This document shows, in pieces, positions 16,100 to 24,034 of a stretch of 31,256 nucleotides of DNA (position 1 is the stretch's first letter; every line of letters begins with the position of its first letter). A program made the position numbers and the translations under genes. The notes below the pieces were generated by a model. It did not search any database. It was not told where the DNA came from and was given only the letters and a program-made list of their open reading frames with translations. The stretch is from NCBI GenBank assembly GCA_964575335.1, contig CAZNPU010000034.1, positions 1 through 31,256 of the forward strand. Reading direction: 5' to 3'. The DNA is from CAZNPU01 sp964575335 (GTDB taxonomy: Bacteria > Planctomycetota > Phycisphaerae > Phycisphaerales > SM1A02).

Positions 16100-16765
16100 C
16101 TACCGCGTGAGGCGCACCGCCACAGCGGGCGGGATGTTGCCAAGCACCAGTTCGCGGCGTCCGTGATGGCGGCGGCGAAGTATCTTGCCCATCGCTCCGA
16201 TGCGCCACAGCTTGCGACGCGCTTCCGTACCCACGACCGATCCTTTCATCACGCGCACGCCGGCATATTCAAAGTACGCCAGTTCGCCGCCTTCATTCAG
16301 CAGTTCCAGCAGGCGGCGGAAGATCGACCGCACCAGCACGGGCGGGAAGTTATTGAACGGCAGGCCGCAGACGATGTAATCGAAGCCTCCAGGCAGCGTG
16401 GCCGTTTCGATGTCTTCGCAATACAGCTTGACGAGAATGTTGGGATGCGCTTCTCGAAACGGCTGGAGCAGTTCCCGTTCGAGGCGCTCAGCAAAGCGGG
16501 GGTTGATCTCAACGATGTGCAGTTCATCGCCGTCGCGCAGCGCCTGCAGCATAAACCGCGTGAACGGCCCGGTGCCGGGACCGACTTCGAGCATCCGTTT
16601 CGGCCCGACCGCATGCCGCAATGAGCGCGTCATGGCCCGCGCCAGCATGGGAGATGATGGTGCGACTGCTCCGGTGTGGCGGTAGTCTCGAATCAACTGC
16701 CCAGCGAACGCCAGGAACTCATTCAGCGGTTTCCTTGCATGTGTCAAGGGCTTTAAGCGAGCCAT
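16100..16765 (-). CDS. PmtA-like / rRNA-adenine-dimethylase-like SAM methyltransferase
   Basis: 221 residues from ATG 16765; a GTG at 16771 is an alternative. Motif I is LEVGPGTGPFTRFML (about 59-73), with an acidic VEINPRFAERLE motif II and CEDIETA following. The segment VCGLPFNNFPPVLVRSIFRRLLELL and the later YFEYAGVRV resemble bacterial phospholipid N-methyltransferases (PmtA of the Sinorhizobium type), which turn phosphatidylethanolamine into phosphatidylcholine. The wider superfamily includes KsgA/Erm rRNA dimethylases, but the usual NLPY catalytic motif is replaced by GLPF. No lipid gene adjoins it. It lies downstream of rplT (about 115 bases) on the same strand. Methyltransferase is sure; phospholipid as substrate is likely. 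Confidence 0.82.
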   Translation of the reverse strand: MARLKPLTHARKPLNEFLAFAGQLIRDYRHTGAVAPSSPMLARAMTRSLRHAVGPKRMLEVGPGTGPFTRFMLQALRDGDELHIVEINPRFAERLERELLQPFREAHPNILVKLYCEDIETATLPGGFDYIVCGLPFNNFPPVLVRSIFRRLLELLNEGGELAYFEYAGVRVMKGSVVGTEARRKLWRIGAMGKILRRRHHGRRELVLGNIPPAVAVRLTR

Positions 16766-16881
16766 ATGCACGACTCTTCGGCTTGTTTTCTGCGAATTTC
16801 ACGCGCGCCAACTCGCAGAGCCCTGACGGGCGAGGCGAACAACATCCTGAAGCTGGCCAATAACCGATCCTAGCAGCAACG

Positions 16882-17256
16882 TCAGCTCTTGGCAGCCACG
16901 GCCGCGGCGTTGGCGTTGGCTGTTTCGACAAGCTTGTCGAACGTGGCAGGGTCGTCAATGGCAATCTGGCTGAGCATCTTGCGGTTCAGCAGAATGCCTG
17001 CACGCTGCAGGCCGTTGATGAAGCGGCTGTAACGGGTGCCTCGCATGCGGCAGGCCGCGGTGATGCGCGTGATCCACAGACTGCGGAAGTCGCGGCGGCG
17101 CAAACGGCGGTCGATGAACGCTTTGCGACCGGCACGCATCAGGGCGACCTTCGCCTGCTGCTTATGACGGTGCTTGGTGCCCCAGTATCCGCGAGCGGCA
17201 CGGAGCAGACGGCGACGAGCTTGCGTGCGAGCAGCACCTTTACGAACGCGAGGCAT
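16882..17256 (-). CDS. rplT: 50S ribosomal protein L20
   Basis: 124 residues, starting MPRVRKGAARTQARRRLLRAARGYWG, near identical in pattern to other L20 proteins. The basic N-terminal arm binds 23S rRNA early in 50S assembly. The family signature segment around DRRLRRRDFRSLWITRITAA is present. L20 usually represses its own operon by binding mRNA; I cannot see a clear binding site. It follows rpmI in the same direction, with a gap of 168 bases that holds a hairpin. infC, the usual first gene of this operon, is not present upstream. Confidence 0.97.
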   Translation of the reverse strand: MPRVRKGAARTQARRRLLRAARGYWGTKHRHKQQAKVALMRAGRKAFIDRRLRRRDFRSLWITRITAACRMRGTRYSRFINGLQRAGILLNRKMLSQIAIDDPATFDKLVETANANAAAVAAKS

Positions 17257-17345
17257 GACGAACTCCTTCTGGCCGATACGGGGGACCGCTCAACGGTCGC
17301 TTTGGCCCGGTCGGCAATCGGCAGCACTCATTTCATTCTTCGCGC

Positions 17346-17373
17346 GTGCAGCCCACCAGAAAGAAGGCTGCAC
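17346..17373 (-). promoter_or_regulatory. Hairpin between rpmI and rplT
   Basis: GTGCAGCC (17346-17353) and GGCTGCAC (17366-17373) form a perfect 8-bp stem with a 12-base loop. No T tract follows on the minus strand. It may stabilise or process the rpmI-rplT mRNA or take part in L20 autoregulation; this is inference. Confidence 0.4.
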
Positions 17374-17424
17374 ATCCAGTCGGCGGCTGCCGCGACCAAC
17401 TGGTGCGTGGGTGTGATTCAAAAC

Positions 17425-17688
17425 TCAGGCGCTCACGCTGCTGCGATCATCACCAGCCGGCGCCGGGTTTGGGCGACCAGCAGGCACAACCGCGCGACCA
17501 AGCAATTGCCCCACGCGCCGCGCGGTACCCTTGCTGGTGATGTAGACCGGCTTGGCCAGGTTCCGGAGCTGCTTTCCGCTCTTGCCGCTGCGAAGATGGC
17601 TGCCGTTGCCGACCCGGCCCTTGATCTTGCCGGTTTTGGTGAGGCGGACGCGCTTGAGCAATCCTTTATGTGGCTTGAACTTGGGCAT
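17425..17688 (-). CDS. rpmI: 50S ribosomal protein L35
   Basis: 87 residues, starting MPKFKPHKGLLKRVRLTKTGKIKGR and continuing VGNGSHLRSGKSGKQLRNLAKPVYI, the L35 pattern. The family is normally about 65 residues. Here about 20 extra residues follow (LLGRAVVPAGRPNPAPAGDD...), Pro/Ala-rich and probably unstructured. The minus-strand promoter at 17775-17802 is well placed for it. It heads the rpmI-rplT pair; infC is missing from its usual place upstream. Confidence 0.93.
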   Translation of the reverse strand: MPKFKPHKGLLKRVRLTKTGKIKGRVGNGSHLRSGKSGKQLRNLAKPVYITSKGTARRVGQLLGRAVVPAGRPNPAPAGDDRSSVSA

Positions 17689-17774
17689 AAGAGTCGTGAG
17701 GCTGGAGGCTTGAGTTTGAAAAACAAAACACCGTTGCCGAGCCGGCCCGGAAAATGAACCGACTCGGATCGATC

Positions 17775-17802
17775 AGGATAGCAGCTTGCTTGAGGCTGTC
17801 AA
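17775..17802 (-). promoter_or_regulatory. Promoter for rpmI-rplT
   Basis: On the minus strand TTGACA (17797-17802) is a perfect -35, and TATCCT (17775-17780) is a -10 with 16 bases between. Transcription would begin near 17768, leaving a leader of about 80 bases before rpmI. Confidence 0.62.
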
Positions 17803-17937
17803 AGCCCTTGGTCGTTTCCCCGACCGGCAAATGGGCGTGAAAGGCTGCCTTTTGCCGCCGCCACCTCAGAATTGCAGGGCAATTTTCCGCCGAGAAAGGC
17901 GAACGCGCAGGCTGCCTTTCAGGAAACCAATTCGTTA

Positions 17938-18885
17938 TCAATGTGCCAGAAATACGTCCAGCGGATCTTCCGGAGCAATGCCGCTGCGAAGCGTATCGGT
18001 GCCGTGGGGCAGCCAGATGTTGTCAGCCACTCCGACCACCGGCTGTTCCAGCCACAACGTCGCTCCGTCGCTGGCTAAAACATTCTGGCCCCGCCCGCGG
18101 TGGTTCATCGACATTGACAACGCAGGCGCAACCCGTCCCGCCAGAGCCGAGTCAATCAGCGGATTGCGATCGCCGATCACGATGGTGACGCGTCCGGAGC
18201 TCCAGTTCACCTGTGCATCAGGGGTAAACCACCGATAGCTGTAGCTTGGTCCCACCTGCTGGACCTGCAGATCGTGATGTCCCGGGCAATTCAGGTGACC
18301 AGCGCTGCAATAGTGGCCGTCCAGCAGCGGCTTAAGATTCACCACATTGCGCAGCGTGTCCCAACTGGCGCCGCTGCCAGCCATCGCCAGCGGCAGCGCA
18401 CCATTGTTGTCGCCGGCATATTGGCCAAAGGCGTACCCGAGCAGTCGCATATTGTTGGCGCAGGCCATATCCATTGACCGCTGCCGCACGCTGTCAATCA
18501 TGGGCCAGAAGACGCTCACCGCAATCAGCAACACCGCCGCCACGGTAATGAAGTTGGGCAGCGGAATGCGCCAGCCAGCTCGTTCGCCGCTCATGCCGTC
18601 GACTTGCGACTCGAATCGCAGGCGCGCTTCGCGCTCATCTTCATAGCGGTCAATGCGAGCCAGCGTGGCGTGCAGAAGCGTCTCGTCGCCATCCTCCACG
18701 GGGTAATCGTTCAGCAGGCCAAGCAGGCCGAGTATGGCATCCAGACGCTGCGCGTCACAAGGCGAGCACGATTCAATTGCCTGGCGATCAAAGCCCCCTT
18801 CCACCAGAGCGTCCAGCAATCGCTGGTCGTCCGGCGAGAGTGTCGGTTCGTGATGCGGATTGTTGAAACCAGTTGGTTGGATCAT
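17938..18885 (-). CDS. Membrane protein with pseudopilin (H-X9-DG-like) domain; candidate anti-sigma factor
   Basis: 315 residues. Residues 1-108 are soluble and helical (DQRLLDALVEGGFDRQA..., LGLLGLLNDYP). A single membrane helix lies at about 111-130 (NFITVAAVLLIAVSVFWPMI). Outside, ACANNMRLLGYAFGQYAGDNNGALP (141-165) matches the post-helix region of planctomycete type II-secretion-like pseudopilins (DUF1559 group). Near the end NHRGRGQNVLASDG (261-274) is an H-X9-DG-type motif with one extra residue (H-X10-DG). Its ATG overlaps the TGA of the upstream ECF sigma gene (ATGA), so the two are translationally coupled, as sigma/anti-sigma pairs often are. A cytoplasmic N-terminus plus one helix fits an anti-sigma factor, with the outer domain as sensor. 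No zinc-finger anti-sigma motif is seen. This role is inference. Confidence 0.72.
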   Translation of the reverse strand: MIQPTGFNNPHHEPTLSPDDQRLLDALVEGGFDRQAIESCSPCDAQRLDAILGLLGLLNDYPVEDGDETLLHATLARIDRYEDEREARLRFESQVDGMSGERAGWRIPLPNFITVAAVLLIAVSVFWPMIDSVRQRSMDMACANNMRLLGYAFGQYAGDNNGALPLAMAGSGASWDTLRNVVNLKPLLDGHYCSAGHLNCPGHHDLQVQQVGPSYSYRWFTPDAQVNWSSGRVTIVIGDRNPLIDSALAGRVAPALSMSMNHRGRGQNVLASDGATLWLEQPVVGVADNIWLPHGTDTLRSGIAPEDPLDVFLAH

Positions 18886-19574
18886 GTCGCCCGTCCGTCA
18901 GTCAAACCGTCCTGAATCTCATCCTGCCCCCGCGCCACCTGCCAGGCGCGTGCAAACGCAGCCACGGCCGTATGCAGGCGGCTTTTGACCGTCCCCAGCG
19001 GTATTTCCAGCGTTTCAGCGATCTGGTTGTAGCTCATGCGCTGGAAGTAGCTCAGCAGCAGAATCTCACGAAGGTGCATGGGCATGGAATCCACCACGCT
19101 CTTCACAAGGCGGCTGCGCTCAGCATCCAGCAGCGGATGGTCGGGATTGGGCACCTGAGCCTGCAACAGATCGACAAACCGCTCGCCGTCGCCTTCGCTG
19201 TCGATCGAGGCTGAAAGCGACACCGCGCTTCGCCGCATGTGCTTGCGGTGATGATCGCGGGCTTTATTTGCCGCAATGGTGAACAGCCACGGCTTGAAAC
19301 GCCGCTCCGTGTCAAAAGTGTCGGCTGACAGGTGGACCTGCAGGAATGTTTCCTGGAAGACGTCCTCCGCAGCCGCCCGCGAGCCGAGAAACCGCGTGAG
19401 GAAATGCAGCAGTTCGTCCCGGTAACGATTCATCAGGGCGGTAAATGCCGCCCGGTCGCCTCGCAGGTAGGCATCCAGCAGTAATTCGTCACTCAACTGA
19501 TCCAAACAGACAGCCTCCGTCGCGGGTGGGCCCTCCTGTTCCGCACCGGCCTGCTGTCGGATAATACGCCCCAT
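18882..19574 (-). CDS. RNA polymerase ECF-family sigma factor
   Basis: 230 residues from ATG 19574; the frame is open to 19679 and the start is uncertain, as no strong ribosome binding site is seen. Sigma region 2 runs from DELLLDAYLRGDRAAFTALMNRY through AEDVFQETFLQVHL to FKPWLFTIAANKARDHHRKH, including the -10-recognition helix. Region 4 is MPMHLREILLLSYFQRMSYNQIAETLEIPLGTVKSRLHTAV, a helix-turn-helix for the -35. There is no region 3, so it belongs to the ECF (group IV) class. Its stop overlaps the start of the membrane protein downstream by ATGA. An extended linker (DSEGDGERFVDLLQAQVPNPD) joins the two regions. It would direct polymerase to a small regulon, probably including itself. Confidence 0.93.
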   Translation of the reverse strand: MGRIIRQQAGAEQEGPPATEAVCLDQLSDELLLDAYLRGDRAAFTALMNRYRDELLHFLTRFLGSRAAAEDVFQETFLQVHLSADTFDTERRFKPWLFTIAANKARDHHRKHMRRSAVSLSASIDSEGDGERFVDLLQAQVPNPDHPLLDAERSRLVKSVVDSMPMHLREILLLSYFQRMSYNQIAETLEIPLGTVKSRLHTAVAAFARAWQVARGQDEIQDGLTDGRAT

Positions 19575-19901
19575 AGCCCCGCGCGGCTGCGGCCGCGACC
19601 GGTTCTTCGATGAACTCGGCTGACCCTGTGGACGGCCAAGGGGCCAGGCGCAACCAAGTTGAATGGGGATGGCGGTCATGCCCGGTTGCTACGAAACAAC
19701 TTGCCGGATGGATCGCGCTTTCTAGGATGGGAAACAAAATCACGGTTCGTGACTGACATCTTGCCAGGCTCAGCGTCCTGAAAAATGTCCGCTGCTGTTA
19801 CGCTGTGCGTACAAGGGGCGTCTCAACCGCAAACAGATTGCCCAGTTTGCCTTTTTGTTTTTTCTTGCTCGTTCCTTTTCTCGGACGATCGGATCATCGC
19901 C
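19575..19901. other. Divergent region between the sigma gene and hpnH
   Basis: 327 bases with no supported gene; reading frames here are extensions of the flanking genes. It includes a T-rich stretch (about 19853-19880). I saw no clear -35/-10 pair or operator, though an ECF-dependent promoter would not match sigma-70 consensus. Confidence 0.4.
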
Positions 19902-21050
19902 ATGGCCGTACCGCTTTCGCAAATGTGGACCGTCGCGACCTATGTGCTGGGACAGAAGCTGCGCGGTCGAACGCGCTATCCGCTCGTATTGATGCTCGAG
20001 CCGTTGTTTCGCTGCAATCTCGCCTGTGCCGGCTGCGGCAAGATTCAGTACCCCGCGCACATTCTCAAAAAGGACCTGCCGCTGGAAGACGCACTTGCTG
20101 CGGTTGATGAATGCGGCGCACCGATGGTGTCCATCCCCGGCGGCGAGCCGCTGCTGTATCCGCACATCCGCGAATTGGTGAGCGAACTCATCAAACGCCG
20201 CAAGTACATCTACTTGTGCACGAACGCGATTCTACTGAAGGAAAAACTCGAACAGGGCTGGTTCACGCCAAGCAAGTACCTGACCTTCTCCGTTCATATG
20301 GACGGCCAGGAAGAGCATCACGATTTCGCAGTCTGCCGCGAGGGCACCTATCGCAAAGCACTCGAAGGCATACGTCTGGCCGTCAACATGGGCTTTCGCG
20401 TGACGACCAACACCACGCTGTTCGAGGGCGCAGACCCAAACGCCGTGCGCGCGTTTTTTGACGAGATGATGGACGTCGGCGTGGAAGGCATGATGGTCAG
20501 TCCCGGCTACGCGTATGAGAAAGCCCCAGACCAAAAGAGCTTTCTCAAGCGCACGCAGGAAACCAATCGCCTGTTTGAGATGATCCTCTCGAACCGCAAG
20601 GACGGGAAGCGGCGATGGAAGTTCAACCAGTCGCCGCTGTTCCTTGAGTTCCTGATGGGCAAACGCCAGTACGAATGCACGCCGTGGGGTAACCCGTGCT
20701 ACAACATCTTCGGCTGGCAAAAGCCGTGCTATCTGCTGCAGGAAGGCTACGCCGACACGTTTGATGAACTGCTCAATGACACGGAATGGGAGAACTACGG
20801 CCGGGCGTCGGGCAATCCCAAATGCGCCAACTGTATGGTGCACTGTGGCTACGAGCCGTCGGCAGTGAATCACACCTTCAGCAGCTTCGGCGGCCTGTGG
20901 GCCACCATCAAGGCGATGATCTTCAACACCTACGCCAACCCTGCCGCCAAACAGCGGCTCGAAGAAGAAAAGCGCAAGCCGCACGGTCCGCTGGCGCATC
21001 TGGTGCAGCTCGGCCTGGCGCAGGACCTCAAACACAAGGGTGCGGCATAG
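19902..21050 (+). CDS. hpnH: Adenosyl-hopene transferase HpnH (radical SAM)
   Basis: 382 residues from ATG 19902 (MAVPLSQMWTVATYVLGQKL); the frame is open from 19785. HpnH adds a 5'-deoxyadenosyl group to diploptene, the first step toward C35 hopanoids. The radical-SAM cluster motif is C38-x3-C42-x2-C45 in FRCNLACAGCGKIQYP. SIPGGEPLLYP is the GGE SAM-binding motif, and LCTNAILL, FSVHMDG and TTNTTLFEG are typical. The cysteine-rich C-terminal part (CTPWGNPCYNIFGWQKPCYL, then CANCMVHCGYEPSAV) matches HpnH and probably holds an auxiliary site. It suggests the organism makes extended hopanoids, although no squalene-hopene cyclase or other hpn gene is in the window. A TPR protein follows 123 bases later. 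Confidence 0.94.
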   Translation: MAVPLSQMWTVATYVLGQKLRGRTRYPLVLMLEPLFRCNLACAGCGKIQYPAHILKKDLPLEDALAAVDECGAPMVSIPGGEPLLYPHIRELVSELIKRRKYIYLCTNAILLKEKLEQGWFTPSKYLTFSVHMDGQEEHHDFAVCREGTYRKALEGIRLAVNMGFRVTTNTTLFEGADPNAVRAFFDEMMDVGVEGMMVSPGYAYEKAPDQKSFLKRTQETNRLFEMILSNRKDGKRRWKFNQSPLFLEFLMGKRQYECTPWGNPCYNIFGWQKPCYLLQEGYADTFDELLNDTEWENYGRASGNPKCANCMVHCGYEPSAVNHTFSSFGGLWATIKAMIFNTYANPAAKQRLEEEKRKPHGPLAHLVQLGLAQDLKHKGAA

Positions 21051-21173
21051 CGGCCGTCATCGATAACGACCGCCACGATCGCCGCCATTCTCATCGTGGC
21101 AGGGCAGCGTGCGGGCCGGATTGCTGCTCCCAGCAGCATGCGTCGGCTGCACTGTCTCGAACAGGTCGCGTTC

Positions 21174-22049
21174 ATGTCGATCAGAGAACTTTGGGATTTC
21201 AATGATCCCGCTGGCTCGGAACTTCGCTTCCGAAAAGCGCTGCAGAATGTTGCTGAGCAACCGGCTTCGCCCGATGCGCTTGAACTGCAAACGCAGATCG
21301 CCCGCGCACAGGGGCTGCAGCAGCACTTTGATAAAGCTCATGCCACGCTTGATGCTGTCGAGCGCACTCTGACATCGTGTGCCGATGATCACGCTTTCGC
21401 TGCGGCGCACGTGCGGCTGCTGCTCGAGCGCGGCCGCGTGTTCAATTCCTCTGACAATCGAGATCACGCCCGCAGCTATTTTCTTCGCGCGTGGGAAACC
21501 GCATGCGAAATGAAGCTCGATGCGCTTGCCGTCGACGCAGCTCACATGATGGGCATCGTTGCGCCGGCCGATGAGGCGCTGCATTGGAACAAAAGGGCCA
21601 TTGCGCTGGCAGAGCGGTCAGGCGATCCCGAAGCGCGACAGTGGCTTGGCTCGCTGTATAACAACCTCGGCTGGACGCATCATGATCGGGGCGAATACGA
21701 CCAGGCGATGGCCTGCTTTGAGCGTGCGCTGATCTGCCGCCAGCAGCAGGGCTGTGCGAAAGACATCTTCATCGCGCGCGGGTGCATTGGACGTTGCACG
21801 CGATCGCTTGGTCGACTTGAGGAAGCGCTGGCATTGCAGCAGGCGCTCCTGCGCGACATGGAGCAGGCGGGCGAACCGTGCGACGGCTATCTTCATGAAG
21901 AACTCGCAGAGTGCCTGCACGCGCTTGGCCGCCACGAGGACGCCAGGCCCCACTTTCAGCGCGCCTGTCACCTGCTCTCATCAGACGCATGGCTCGCCAG
22001 GCGTGAACCGGAGCGTCTGCAGCGGCTCGCGAAACTCGGAGGCGAATAA
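21174..22049 (+). CDS. Tetratricopeptide-repeat protein
   Basis: 291 residues from ATG 21174 (MSIRELWDFNDPAGSELRFRKAL); the frame is open from 21096. It is entirely helical, with degenerate TPR units. The clearest is LGSLYNNLGWTHHDRGEYDQAMACFERALICRQQ, and others run through the DPAGSELRFRKAL, ARSYFLRAWETA and ALHWNKRAIALAERS segments. No signal peptide or membrane helix is seen, so it is probably cytoplasmic and binds a partner protein. It lies downstream of hpnH in the same direction, but nothing ties it to hopanoids. I do not recognise a specific function. Confidence 0.82.
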   Translation: MSIRELWDFNDPAGSELRFRKALQNVAEQPASPDALELQTQIARAQGLQQHFDKAHATLDAVERTLTSCADDHAFAAAHVRLLLERGRVFNSSDNRDHARSYFLRAWETACEMKLDALAVDAAHMMGIVAPADEALHWNKRAIALAERSGDPEARQWLGSLYNNLGWTHHDRGEYDQAMACFERALICRQQQGCAKDIFIARGCIGRCTRSLGRLEEALALQQALLRDMEQAGEPCDGYLHEELAECLHALGRHEDARPHFQRACHLLSSDAWLARREPERLQRLAKLGGE

Positions 22050-22273
22050 AGCGACTGCCCGTTGCTGATGCGCTTGAGCCAAACGGAATCGGGTAGTCCG
22101 GCTTGCTCGCTGGCAGCGAACGAAAACGCCCGCCTCAATCCACCCGAGAAGTCTGCCACGCCACGCTTTCACAGCCACAGCAGACGCTTTGCATTTGCCG
22201 TGCAGCTTTCGCCTGCCCCATCGCCTCGCTGTATGATGCCAGCTTCAATCTGTCAGGATGAAGGAGGCTGATC

Positions 22274-22507
22274 GTGCATCAAGTCAAGCTGTTCAAGGGC
22301 ATTGAGTCTGAAATTGACGAATTGGAGCGCGATATCAATACGTGGTTGAAGTCCAACGGCGCCAAGGTGGTCAACATATTCGGCAACATCGCGCCCCAGA
22401 CGGTTCGCCCCGATCTGCGCCCACCGCACACACTGGGCGGTGAGCGAATCGGCGGCCGCGCCTATGATGCCTCCGATGTTTTCCTGGCCATCGTTTACGA
22501 AACCTGA
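22274..22507 (+). CDS. Small protein of unknown function
   Basis: 77 residues starting at GTG 22274, set by a strong AAGGAGG at 22261-22267. It begins HQVKLFKGIESEIDELERDINTWLKSNGAKVVNIFGNIAPQT and ends DVFLAIVYET. The pattern suggests one amphipathic helix (about 8-27) between beta strands, a compact alpha/beta fold. The middle (about 42-65) is basic and Pro/Gly-rich. No signal or membrane segment is visible. I recognise no named family, but the strong ribosome binding site and composition support a real gene. The gene lies between a TPR protein and a site-2 protease, both on the same strand. Confidence 0.72.
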   Translation: MHQVKLFKGIESEIDELERDINTWLKSNGAKVVNIFGNIAPQTVRPDLRPPHTLGGERIGGRAYDASDVFLAIVYET

Positions 22508-22666
22508 TTGCCACAGCATGGTGATGCGGGGCGGCTTGAGTCGTGCGATCATCAATGGCTTCCGCTTAAACGCAGCGTGCTGTGTGCTTGCTGGCGGCGG
22601 TCAACGCGTGGTGCGGCAGCCCAATGCACGCCAATGGCATAACGCGCCTGCTTCCTGGAGTAACCG

Positions 22667-23329
22667 ATGAGCGGGTGGTGGCTTCAGGACTACTACGCAA
22701 TCGGCGGTCTTGCGCTGGTTGTAAGCTGGGCGTTCTGGGTGATTTTTTCAATCACGCTGCATGAACTGGCGCACGGCTGGGCTGCCATCTGGCAGGGCGA
22801 CGATACACCCATCCGCCTTCAGCGCATGACAATGAATCCGCTGGTTCACATGGGCGGCATGTCGCTGCTGATGTTCGTGGTGATCGGCATTGCCTGGGGC
22901 GCGATGCCTGTTGATCCAAGTAAGTTCCGCTGGGGGCGGCGGGGCAACGCAGTGGTTGCTGCAGCCGGGCCTGCAATGAACCTGTTGTTGGCGTTTTTTG
23001 CCCTCACCGCTGGGGCGCTGTGGATTCACTACGGCCCGAGCGTCGAGCCGCTGCGGGGCAATGTGTCGCAATTCCTGATGATTGGCGGCATGCTGAACCT
23101 GGTGCTCATGGTCTTCAATCTGCTGCCGGTTCCCCCGCTGGATGGTTCGCAAATCCTTATAGGACTGTCATTTCGCTTCTACCGGCTCTTCCAGAACCCT
23201 CAGGCGATGATGTTCGGCATGTTTGTGATTCTGGCCATCTTCATGAGCGGCATCGGCGGCTTCCTGTTTGAAGGAGCAGCGACGCTCAGCAGCAGGTATA
23301 TCGCTGGCCTCAGCAGCATGCTGCCGTAG
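22667..23329 (+). CDS. Site-2 protease family (M50) intramembrane metalloprotease
   Basis: 220 residues, membrane protein with about five or six helices. The zinc site HELAH (H32, E33, H36) is in the first half of the chain, inside ITLHELAHGWAAIWQGD. The third-ligand motif NLLPVPPLDG is at 151-160, with D159. It lacks the PDZ domain of RseP and is close to the small M50B/SpoIVFB-like group that cuts proteins within the membrane. GGAG lies about 9 bases before ATG 22667. Such proteases often release membrane-bound transcription factors, but no substrate is adjacent. Catalytic residues are complete. Confidence 0.92.
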   Translation: MSGWWLQDYYAIGGLALVVSWAFWVIFSITLHELAHGWAAIWQGDDTPIRLQRMTMNPLVHMGGMSLLMFVVIGIAWGAMPVDPSKFRWGRRGNAVVAAAGPAMNLLLAFFALTAGALWIHYGPSVEPLRGNVSQFLMIGGMLNLVLMVFNLLPVPPLDGSQILIGLSFRFYRLFQNPQAMMFGMFVILAIFMSGIGGFLFEGAATLSSRYIAGLSSMLP

Positions 23330-23686
23330 GCCAGAGGGACAGAAAAAACACGCCGCCTGAACCTGAAAAAAAGAGGTTTCGGATCACTGCAGTAGCGGCT
23401 GGAACATCAGCGCTGCGCGGTCCGGCAGGCGGTGAAGATTGGCGCGTGCTGCTTGATCGGCTGCCGAAACCCGCTATATTGTTCGATTCGCATCCGTCGA
23501 CTGAAGCGGTGTCGCACGGAGTCCCCCGCCCGGAACACTGGGTGAACGATGCGTTTGATCGTTCGTTTGCCCGACGGGCTGCTTCCTACGACACCGCCGT
23601 GTGCAGCAGGTCATTGTGACCTTGGTCGGTCTTGGAACTGCCAGCCGGCCGCTGTACTCGAAGCCGACGCTTGAAAAGGAGCTGGA
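23330..23686 (+). promoter_or_regulatory. Promoter and leader of the rpsP-trmD-rplS operon
   Basis: A sigma-70-like promoter (TTGATC 23453-23458, 16 bases, TATATT 23475-23480) would give a leader of about 200 bases. The leader contains GAACGAT (23544-23550) pairing with ATCGTTC (23558-23564), a perfect 7-bp stem whose outer GGG/CCC may also pair, and a further short stem (GGTCA/TGACC) near 23609-23621. No coding frame is supported. Such leaders of S16 operons may bind ribosomal protein; this is inference. Confidence 0.5.
23544..23564 (+). promoter_or_regulatory. Leader hairpin upstream of rpsP
   Basis: GAACGAT / ATCGTTC stem of 7 bp with a 7-base loop in the predicted rpsP leader. There is no T run, so it is unlikely to be an intrinsic terminator. 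Confidence 0.38.
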
Positions 23687-23977
23687 ATGGTTGTTTTGCG
23701 TTTGAAGCGTATGGGCCGCACCCATCGGCCGTTTTATCGAGTCAATGCCATCGACAAGCGTTCGCCGCGTGACGGCCGCGTGATCGAGGAACTTGGCTGG
23801 TACGATCCGATTGCGCCGGAAGACAAGCAGTTGAGCCTGAAGACTGATCGCATTGATTATTGGCTGAGCGTCGGCGCCCAGCCGTCGGAAACGGTCAAGA
23901 GCCTTCTGCGGCGTGTCGGTATTGATCCGAAGCCGGGCAAGAAGCTTGCTGCCGAAAACGCGCAGTCGTCAGCCTGA
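23687..23977 (+). CDS. rpsP: 30S ribosomal protein S16
   Basis: 96 residues, opening MVVLRLKRMGRTHRPFYRVNAIDKRSPRDGRVIEELGWYDP, the S16 signature, followed by LKTDRIDYWLSVGAQPSETVKSLL. It assembles early in the small subunit near 16S rRNA helix 17. A strong AAAGGAG lies about 6 bases before the start. It is the first gene of rpsP-trmD-rplS. rimM, which often lies between rpsP and trmD, is absent. The C-terminal tail (AAENAQSSA) is slightly extended. Confidence 0.97.
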   Translation: MVVLRLKRMGRTHRPFYRVNAIDKRSPRDGRVIEELGWYDPIAPEDKQLSLKTDRIDYWLSVGAQPSETVKSLLRRVGIDPKPGKKLAAENAQSSA

Positions 23978-24034
23978 CTTGGATCGTGAACGCCAATGGC
24001 TTGGCTGACGACTGACAGCCAGGCGGTTGTTTCC

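Noticed and set aside
17666..17941. A 91-codon minus-strand frame upstream of rpmI, at first considered a shortened infC
   Set aside because: The translation has no IF3 motif and overlaps the rpmI promoter and start.
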